From Proteus vulgaris (lineage in GTDB: Bacteria > Pseudomonadota > Gammaproteobacteria > Enterobacterales > Enterobacteriaceae), in contig NZ_JAEHOQ010000005.1 of assembly GCF_016239305.1 (NCBI RefSeq), forward strand, positions 143,649 to 207,648: a stretch of DNA of 64,000 nt, given 5' to 3'. The notes beneath the pieces are model-generated. The model was not told the origin of the DNA. It saw only the letters and a list, made by a program, of their open reading frames with translations, and did not search any database. Both the position numbers and the translations under genes were made by a program. How positions within the stretch are numbered: the stretch's first letter is position 1; every line of letters starts with the position of its first letter. Shown one piece after another: positions 57,806 through 64,000 of this stretch.

Positions 57806-58864
57806 GTGACAAAACGTAAATTATCTAAAGGCCAGCAGCGTCGAGTACAAGAAAACCATAAAAAGCGTTTGCAGAGCAAAGAGAAAAAAAACCACGTTGA
57901 ATTAGACGATACGCAATTAGGCGAAGCTTCCGAAGGTTTAGTCATCAGCCGTTTCGGTCAACATGCGGATATCGAAGCGACTGATGGTACGATTACCCGA
58001 TGCAATATCCGACGCACAATTTCATCCCTAGTTACGGGTGATAAAGTTGTGTGGCGCCCTGCACTACAAACACAAGAAAATGTCCGTGTGAATGGTATTG
58101 TTGAAGCGGTGCATGAGCGTACCTCCGTGCTAACACGCCCTGACTATTATGATGGCATTAAACCTATTGCGGCCAATATTGACCAAATTATTATTGTTTC
58201 TGCCATTTTGCCTGAACTCTCTTTAAATATTATCGACCGTTACCTCGTCGCTTGTGAAACGCTAAATGTTGAACCACTGATTGTACTCAACAAAATCGAT
58301 ATGTTAGATGCACAAAACCGTAAAACAGTAAGCGAATGGATGCAGACTTATAAAGATATTGGTTATCGTGTTCTTGAAGTCTCTAGCTATACTAAAGAAG
58401 GGCTAGAAGCGCTCACGCAAGAACTTATCGGCCGTATTTCTATTTTTGCAGGGCAATCTGGTGTGGGTAAATCAAGTTTACTCAACACCCTCTTACCACC
58501 AATGGAAGAAAGTATAGTTGTTAATCAAGTCTCTGATAACTCTGGTTTAGGCCAACATACAACAACAGCATCGCGCCTTTACCATTTCCCACAAGGCGGG
58601 GATGTCATTGATTCTCCGGGTGTGCGTGAATTTGGTTTATGGCATTTAACGCCTGATCAAGTGACAAAAGGGTTTGTTGAATTTAGACCGTACCTTGGGG
58701 GTTGTAAATTCCGCGATTGTAAACACTTAGACGATCCTGGTTGCTTAATCAGTGAAGCCGTAAAGAATGGTGAAATATCAGAAACACGCTTTGAAAACTA
58801 CCATCGTATTTTAGAAAGTATGAGTCAGGTGAAAGTTCGTAAGAACATTAATTTAGACTCTTAA
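57806..58864 (+). CDS. rsgA: ribosome small-subunit GTPase RsgA
   Basis: Circularly permuted GTPase that checks 30S maturation. The 352-residue protein (E. coli 350) has a basic N terminus, an OB fold, the permuted G domain with NKIDMLD before [13 protein letters not shown] and DSPGVREFG, and a zinc finger [15 protein letters not shown]. It starts at GTG with AGGA 5 nt upstream. First gene of rsgA-psd-mscM. Confidence 0.97.
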   Translation: MTKRKLSKGQQRRVQENHKKRLQSKEKKNHVELDDTQLGEASEGLVISRFGQHADIEATDGTITRCNIRRTISSLVTGDKVVWRPALQTQENVRVNGIVEAVHERTSVLTRPDYYDGIKPIAANIDQIIIVSAILPELSLNIIDRYLVACETLNVEPLIVLNKIDMLDAQNRKTVSEWMQTYKDIGYRVLEVSSYTKEGLEALTQELIGRISIFAGQSGVGKSSLLNTLLPPMEESIVVNQVSDNSGLGQHTTTASRLYHFPQGGDVIDSPGVREFGLWHLTPDQVTKGFVEFRPYLGGCKFRDCKHLDDPGCLISEAVKNGEISETRFENYHRILESMSQVKVRKNINLDS

Positions 58865-58952
58865 TAATTGATTCACTGACAACCCTATTAAGGGTGGGTA
58901 CAATAGACCCCTTTTGTCTATTTTTTATCGTTTAATCCCAGAGGTTGCCATT

Positions 58953-59849
58953 TTGGACAAGCTAAAAATTAAACTACAGTATTTATTGCCTAAATTATGG
59001 CTCACACAGCTAGCAGGTTGGTTTGCAAACAAAAAAGCGGGCGCAATCACCCAGTTTGTTATCAAAGCCTTCGCAAAAGCCTACAAAGTCGATATGAATG
59101 AAGCGAAAGACAGCCAATTCCAAGCTTATTCAACATTTAATGAGTTCTTTATTCGGGCTTTAAAAGACGGCGTGCGTCCTATTGTTGAAGGTAATGACAC
59201 ACTTGCATTACCCGCAGACGGTGCTGTTAGCCAACTTGGTCTTATTCAAGATGATCAAATTCTGCAAGCCAAAGGACACCACTACACGCTTGAAGCATTA
59301 CTTGCCGGTAATTTTATGTTGGCAGATAAGTTCCGTAATGGTCAGTTTATTACGACATATCTTTCGCCTCGCGATTACCATCGTGTTCACATGCCTTGCG
59401 ATGGTTTATTAAAAGAGATGATTTATGTTCCTGGTGATCTTTTCTCTGTTAATCCATTAACAGCTGCCAATGTACCTAACTTATTTGCACGTAATGAACG
59501 CATTATTTGTCTTTTTGAAACACAATTTGGTCCAATGATACAAATTCTGGTAGGTGCAACCATTGTCGGTAGTATTGAAACCATTTGGAGTGGCATGGTA
59601 ACACCACCTCGTGAAGGTATTATTAAGCGTTGGACTTATCCTCAAGCAGATAAAGCAGGCGCGATATTCTTGAAAAAAGGTGAGGAGATGGGCCGATTTA
59701 AGTTAGGCTCAACAGTCATCAACCTTTTCCCTGAAAATACCGTTCAATTGAATAAAGATCTTATGAATGGCTCCGTTACATTAATGGGGGAACAATTAGG
59801 TTCCATCATCAATGTTGCTGGCAATGACGCTAACGCCATCAGTGAATAA
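58953..59849 (+). CDS. psd: phosphatidylserine decarboxylase proenzyme
   Basis: Membrane-associated enzyme that makes phosphatidylethanolamine, the main phospholipid. The 298-residue product starts at TTG ([16 protein letters not shown]), which has GAGG 8 nt upstream and aligns with E. coli MLNSFKLSLQY. The self-cleavage site LGST near the end gives the pyruvoyl alpha chain. The C-terminal tail is shorter than in E. coli (322). An in-frame TTG at 58914 is less likely. Confidence 0.95.
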   Translation: MDKLKIKLQYLLPKLWLTQLAGWFANKKAGAITQFVIKAFAKAYKVDMNEAKDSQFQAYSTFNEFFIRALKDGVRPIVEGNDTLALPADGAVSQLGLIQDDQILQAKGHHYTLEALLAGNFMLADKFRNGQFITTYLSPRDYHRVHMPCDGLLKEMIYVPGDLFSVNPLTAANVPNLFARNERIICLFETQFGPMIQILVGATIVGSIETIWSGMVTPPREGIIKRWTYPQADKAGAIFLKKGEEMGRFKLGSTVINLFPENTVQLNKDLMNGSVTLMGEQLGSIINVAGNDANAISE

Positions 59850-59871
59850 TACGTAATTCGGAGTAACCTTT

Positions 59872-62800
59872 GTGCGCCTGATAACCTGTCTTTTCTTCTC
59901 GCTCTTTTTGACTTTTTCGTTAAGCACGTCCGCAATATCAGCAGATGTGGAGAAATTACGTCAAGATATTAAACAACTTGAAGGAAGTACTAATCCTCAA
60001 GATATTGAGGCTATTCAGGCGCTACAAGGTACTATCAACTGGATTAATGATGGTGAAAAAGCACAAACAAATGCTGATAACTATCAAAAAACCATTGATG
60101 ATTACCCAGAAATAACAAAAGAACTCAGAACTAAGCTTCTTGAAGAAAGCCATACAGTTCCAACTATCCCAGAAAAAATTAGCATTCCTGATTTAGAACA
60201 GAAAATTATTCAAGTCAGTAGCCAACTAATGGAACAAGCAAGGCTTCAACAACAAGAACAAGACAAAAGCCGTGAAATTAGTGAATCTTTAAATTTATTG
60301 CCTCAACAACTCTCTGAAGCACGTCGTTTATTGAGTGATGCAACAGCAAGACTAGCCTCTGTCAGTGCATCAACAACACCGTTAACAGAAGCTCAAAATA
60401 AGCTGACTCAAGCGGAAGTCACAGCACGTAAGGCGATGGTTAATGAGCTAGAAATGGCACAGCTGTCAGCTAATAATCGCCAAGAAATCGCACGTCTTCG
60501 CTTAGAGTTATTTAAAAAACGCTATCAACGCCTTGATGTACAACTACAACAATTACGTAGTTTATTGAATATAAAACGCCAAGAAGTAGCTGATCTTGCG
60601 TTAGAAAAAACAGAGATGTTGGCAGAACAAGGTGGTGAATTGCCTGAGTTTCTGACAAAACAGATCCAAACTAATCGTGAACTTTCGCAAATCCTGAATA
60701 AGCAGACTCAGGAAATGAGTGAGCTATCAGAAAAACAGCGCATCACCACCCAACAAACACAACAAGTCCGCCAAACACTAACAACTATTCGAGAGCAGGC
60801 ACAATGGTTAAGTGGATCAACAGCATTAGGTGAAGCATTAAGAACACAACTTTCTCGTTTACCTGAGATGCCTCGTTCACAAGAACTTGATAGAGATATT
60901 ATTCAATTACGTGTTGAACGTTTAGGTTATGAAGATATGCTGGAGAACTTAAATAAGATCCAGCCACCAGAGACCGCCGATGGTTCTAAATTGCCAGAGG
61001 CTCAACAATATATCTTTGATTCACTTATTCAAGCACGCCATGAATTACTGAACTCATTGCTATCAGGCTATGATTCTCAAATTCTTGAATTAACAAAACT
61101 GAAAGTTGCGACAACACAATTAGCGGATGCTTTAAAAGAAACAAAAGATGCAACAAACCGTTATATGTTCTGGGTTGCCGATATTAGCCCTATTAAGTTC
61201 AATTATCCGGTTTTATTAGTCAAAGATATCACTCGACTACTTTCGCTAGATACCTTTTCACAATTAGGCCATGCTGCTGTTAGCATGCTTAAAAACCAAG
61301 ATACATTCCTATTCCTGTTTGTTACCTTATCAATTGTTGGTTTTAGCCTTCGCACTCGAAAACACTACAACGCCTTTCTTGAAAGAGTCAGTAACCGTAT
61401 AGGTAAAGTCACTCAAGATCATTTTTCACTGACAATACGCACCGTTTTTTGGTCTATTTTAATTGCGTTACCGTTACCTCTGTTATGGTCTGCAGTCGGT
61501 TATGGCTTACAAAGTGTTGAATGGCGTTATCCAATGGCCGGCGCAATTGGCTATGGTGTAACTGCAGCAGCTCCCGTATTGTGGCTATTTATGATCAGTG
61601 CAACCTTCGCACGTCATAACGGTTTATTTATCGCTCAATTTAAATGGAAAGAAAGCAGAGTCAAAAAAGCAATGCGCTTTTACCAGCTTTCTATTTTTGT
61701 CATCGTTCCGCTGATGATGTCATTAATTACCTTTGAATATTATAGTGATAGAGAATTTGCACCGACGGTCGGTCGCTTCTGCTTCTTATTACTCTGTATT
61801 GCCTTAAGTTTTATAACTTCGAGCCTTAAAAAAGCCCATGTTCCCCTTTATCTTGATAAACATGGATCTGGTGATAATGCAATAAACACCATCTTATGGT
61901 GGTTCTTACTTCTTGCCCCTGTTATTGCAGGCTTAGCCGCTGTTTTAGGTTACCTTTCTACCTCGATTGTTTTGCTTGGCCGTTTAGAAATGTCAGTAGC
62001 AATTTGGTTTGCTTTACTGATTATCTATCACATTATTCAGCGGTGGATGCTTATTCAACGTCGTAAATTAGCCTTTGAACGCGCAAAACAGAAACGAGCT
62101 GAAATTCTCGCTCAACGTGCAAAAGGCGAAGATGAAAATACCATAGTAGGCAGTAGTGGTGAGAGTACAGTAGGGCTTGAAATTGAGGCTCAAGAAATAG
62201 ATCTTGATGCAATCAGTGCGCAATCTATTGGTTTAGTTCGCTCTATTCTGACCATGATTGCATTAGTATCGATGATCTTATTGTGGTCTGAATTAAACAC
62301 CGCATTTTCCTTTGTCGATAATATTCGTCTTTGGGATGTAACCTCATCGGTGAATGGCGTTAACACCATACAACCCATTACCATGGGCTCTATTTTAGTG
62401 GCGATCCTGGTGATTATTATCACTACGCAATTGGTGAGAAACTTACCCGCTTTACTTGAACTGGCTATTTTACAACATTTAGATCTAACACCAGGGACAG
62501 GCTACGCCATTACTACCATGACTAAATACAGCATCACTCTAATTGGTAGCATCGTAGGCTTCTCTTTATTAGGGATTGAATGGTCAAAATTACAATGGTT
62601 AGTAGCAGCAATGGGTGTTGGGCTAGGCTTTGGTTTACAAGAAATTTTTGCCAATATTATTTCAGGGCTGATGATCTTATTTGAAAAACCAATCCGTATT
62701 GGCGATACCGTAACCATTCGTAATTTGACGGGGAATATTTCTAAGATCAACACACGAGCGACTACGTTGACCGACTGGGATAGAAAAGAAATTATCGTAC

Positions 62801-63207
62801 CGAATAAAGCCTTTATTACAGAACAATTTATTAACTGGTCGCTATCAGACTCCGTTACCCGTATTGTGATGACCATTCCTGCCCCTGCAGACTGCAACAG
62901 TGAACACGTCACCAATGTCTTATTAGAAGCATCAAAACGCTCTACGATGATTTTAGAAAACCCGGCACCTGAGGTTTATTTAGTCGATTTACAACAAGGC
63001 ATTCAAATTTTCGAATTGCGTGTTTATGCAGCTGAGATGGGACACAGAATGCCAGCAAGACATGAAATTCATCAAAATATTCTTTTAGCCTTTGCAGAAC
63101 ATGGTATTCCACTGCCATTCCCACCATTCCAAGCAAGAGTGGACATGATGGGTAATACAATCCGCAGTTCTATGCGAGCGACGCCTAGAGAAGTCGGTGG
63201 ATTATAA
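59872..63207 (+). CDS. mscM: mechanosensitive channel MscM (YjeP/MscS family)
   Basis: Large MscS-type channel protecting the cell from osmotic down-shock. The 1111 residues (E. coli 1107) include a signal peptide (about 1-24), a long periplasmic coiled-coil domain (about 25-460) and several transmembrane helices (about 480-890). The pore and MscS beta domain include GLGFGLQEIFANIISG (near 917). The GTG start has GGAG 8 nt upstream. It lies 22 bp after psd. Confidence 0.96.
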   Translation: MRLITCLFFSLFLTFSLSTSAISADVEKLRQDIKQLEGSTNPQDIEAIQALQGTINWINDGEKAQTNADNYQKTIDDYPEITKELRTKLLEESHTVPTIPEKISIPDLEQKIIQVSSQLMEQARLQQQEQDKSREISESLNLLPQQLSEARRLLSDATARLASVSASTTPLTEAQNKLTQAEVTARKAMVNELEMAQLSANNRQEIARLRLELFKKRYQRLDVQLQQLRSLLNIKRQEVADLALEKTEMLAEQGGELPEFLTKQIQTNRELSQILNKQTQEMSELSEKQRITTQQTQQVRQTLTTIREQAQWLSGSTALGEALRTQLSRLPEMPRSQELDRDIIQLRVERLGYEDMLENLNKIQPPETADGSKLPEAQQYIFDSLIQARHELLNSLLSGYDSQILELTKLKVATTQLADALKETKDATNRYMFWVADISPIKFNYPVLLVKDITRLLSLDTFSQLGHAAVSMLKNQDTFLFLFVTLSIVGFSLRTRKHYNAFLERVSNRIGKVTQDHFSLTIRTVFWSILIALPLPLLWSAVGYGLQSVEWRYPMAGAIGYGVTAAAPVLWLFMISATFARHNGLFIAQFKWKESRVKKAMRFYQLSIFVIVPLMMSLITFEYYSDREFAPTVGRFCFLLLCIALSFITSSLKKAHVPLYLDKHGSGDNAINTILWWFLLLAPVIAGLAAVLGYLSTSIVLLGRLEMSVAIWFALLIIYHIIQRWMLIQRRKLAFERAKQKRAEILAQRAKGEDENTIVGSSGESTVGLEIEAQEIDLDAISAQSIGLVRSILTMIALVSMILLWSELNTAFSFVDNIRLWDVTSSVNGVNTIQPITMGSILVAILVIIITTQLVRNLPALLELAILQHLDLTPGTGYAITTMTKYSITLIGSIVGFSLLGIEWSKLQWLVAAMGVGLGFGLQEIFANIISGLMILFEKPIRIGDTVTIRNLTGNISKINTRATTLTDWDRKEIIVPNKAFITEQFINWSLSDSVTRIVMTIPAPADCNSEHVTNVLLEASKRSTMILENPAPEVYLVDLQQGIQIFELRVYAAEMGHRMPARHEIHQNILLAFAEHGIPLPFPPFQARVDMMGNTIRSSMRATPREVGGL

Positions 63208-63230
63208 TCCACCTACTTCAATTAATTTGA

Positions 63231-63279
63231 TATAAAGCCATTATCTTATCGAAAAAACACGAAAGATAATGGCTTTATT
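63231..63279 (+). terminator. intrinsic terminator after mscM
   Basis: ATAAAGCCATTATCTT pairs with AAGATAATGGCTTTAT around a 15-nt A-rich loop, followed by a T-rich stretch. Confidence 0.8.
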
Positions 63280-63718
63280 CTTTTATTTTCTTCCTTTTCA
63301 TGCCCTTTACTGATGCTTTTATCAGCCCATTCCGTAGATCTGTTTCTCTTATAGCTCGTTGATTGTATAAAATTAATCCATATTTTCTTCCCAGTCTTTT
63401 ATTTCTAGAAAAAAATGAGATTATTTTTTGATTTTTTGTTTAATAAAATTGATATGTGCTAACAAAAAGAAACTATTCATCACTCGATGACAATATGAAG
63501 ATAACAAAACGAGCATCATAAAAAGATCGCTAATTTTTCGGACAAATATTTATAAAGCAGTATATTTTTCTAACAAAGCATCCATTTAACTAAAGAGTAA
63601 AGTGCCATTTTGGATAGGGCATTTAATTTACCTTAAGGTAAAATATATTTTGTCTTACCTTTATTATTTTTTATCTCAGTTAACAAAACCGGACACTTAA
63701 CGAAAATCACCTCAATTA

Positions 63719-63732
63719 TTGATCTAAATCAT
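63719..63732. promoter_or_regulatory. FNR-like site
   Basis: TTGATCTAAATCAT differs by one base from the FNR consensus TTGATnnnnATCAA. TATACT (63746-63751) follows as a possible -10. In E. coli gene order the fumarate reductase region lies beyond mscM, so an oxygen-regulated promoter would make sense here. Confidence 0.45.
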
Positions 63733-64000
63733 ATTTTAGCGTTTTTATACTTAACCTCACTCCTTATATGAGTGAAAAGGCACTTTCGTTGGATTTTAGT
63801 TTTCAAATTGATATCTCTAACGGAACTTTTTCTTTCTTAAGTTAAATAAGTTAAGTCATTTATAGATCAACAAACTTAATATTAGCATTTAAAGCACCAG
63901 CAGTATTACATAGCAAAATATTTCAGCATTTCAATATTTAAAGCCTGATTTTGTCTAATTTAGATTATGAAACAGTATTTGACATTATAAATAGTCTTTC

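Larger units (their letters stand above)
63208..64000. other. long non-coding region at right edge
   Basis: 793 bp with no credible gene. It contains the mscM terminator at the left, a near-palindrome AAGGTAAAATA/TATTTTGTCTTACCTT around 63633-63661, and an FNR-like site at 63719-63732. The rest is AT-rich. It may be the upstream region of a gene beyond the edge. Confidence 0.55.

Overview
The window is a chromosomal backbone segment of a gammaproteobacterium of the order Enterobacterales. Protein sequences resemble the Escherichia coli orthologues closely, but intergenic DNA is AT-rich and many E. coli neighbours are missing. Both points fit the Morganellaceae, most likely Proteus; the genus is an inference from memory of those proteins, not from a search. 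Nearly every gene is a recognisable housekeeping gene. There is no prophage, insertion sequence or CRISPR array.

Layout. 1-8.3 kb (mostly minus): infB (partial), nusA, rimP, tRNA-fMet (metY), tRNA-Leu (leuU), secG, glmM, folP, ftsH, rlmE. 8.4-14.4 kb: yhbY, greA with a GraL-like leader, dacB, cgtA, rpmA, rplU, ispB. 14.4-15.8 kb: two small paralogues with a Mu-repressor-type DNA-binding domain, divergent from a Ner-like regulator (nlp/sfsB). This is the only phage-flavoured spot. 15.8-21.1 kb: mdh, argR with ARG boxes, mpl, fbp, ppa. 21.3-32.3 kb: ytfP, tamB, tamA, msrA, ytfL/paeA, ytfK, ytfJ, cysQ, fklB. 32.5-38 kb: a palindromic repeat, a gabD-type dehydrogenase, a zinc-starvation operon (rpmE2-rpmJ2-zinT) under a perfect Zur-type palindrome, an unrecognised 564-residue protein and ytfB. 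38-54.6 kb (minus): rplI-rpsR-priB-rpsF, rlmB, rnr, nsrR, purA, hflC, hflK, hflX, hfq, miaA, mutL, amiB, tsaE. 54.8-64 kb: queG, a 0.7-kb DnaA-box region that looks like datA, three identical tRNA-Gly genes, orn, rsgA, psd, mscM, and 0.8 kb of non-coding DNA.

How the genes work together. The left block couples transcription elongation (NusA, GreA), initiation (IF-2, fMet-tRNA), ribosome assembly (RimP, RlmE, YhbY, CgtA) and membrane quality control (SecG, FtsH). The central block holds central metabolism (Mdh, Fbp, Ppa), outer-membrane biogenesis (TamAB) and peptidoglycan recycling (Mpl, DacB). The 39-54 kb block is the classical rnr/purA/hfl/hfq/miaA/mutL/amiB neighbourhood for RNA turnover, stress and repair, and it leads into the rsgA-psd-mscM envelope block.

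Main points worth a second look: the datA-like locus beside the glycine tRNAs; the domesticated Mu c/Ner-like switch; the Zur operon; the attenuated greA leader; an imperfect palindromic repeat upstream of gabD; a possible small RNA between purA and nsrR; the unknown 564-residue protein; and the absence of nnrD and yjeT from their usual places.
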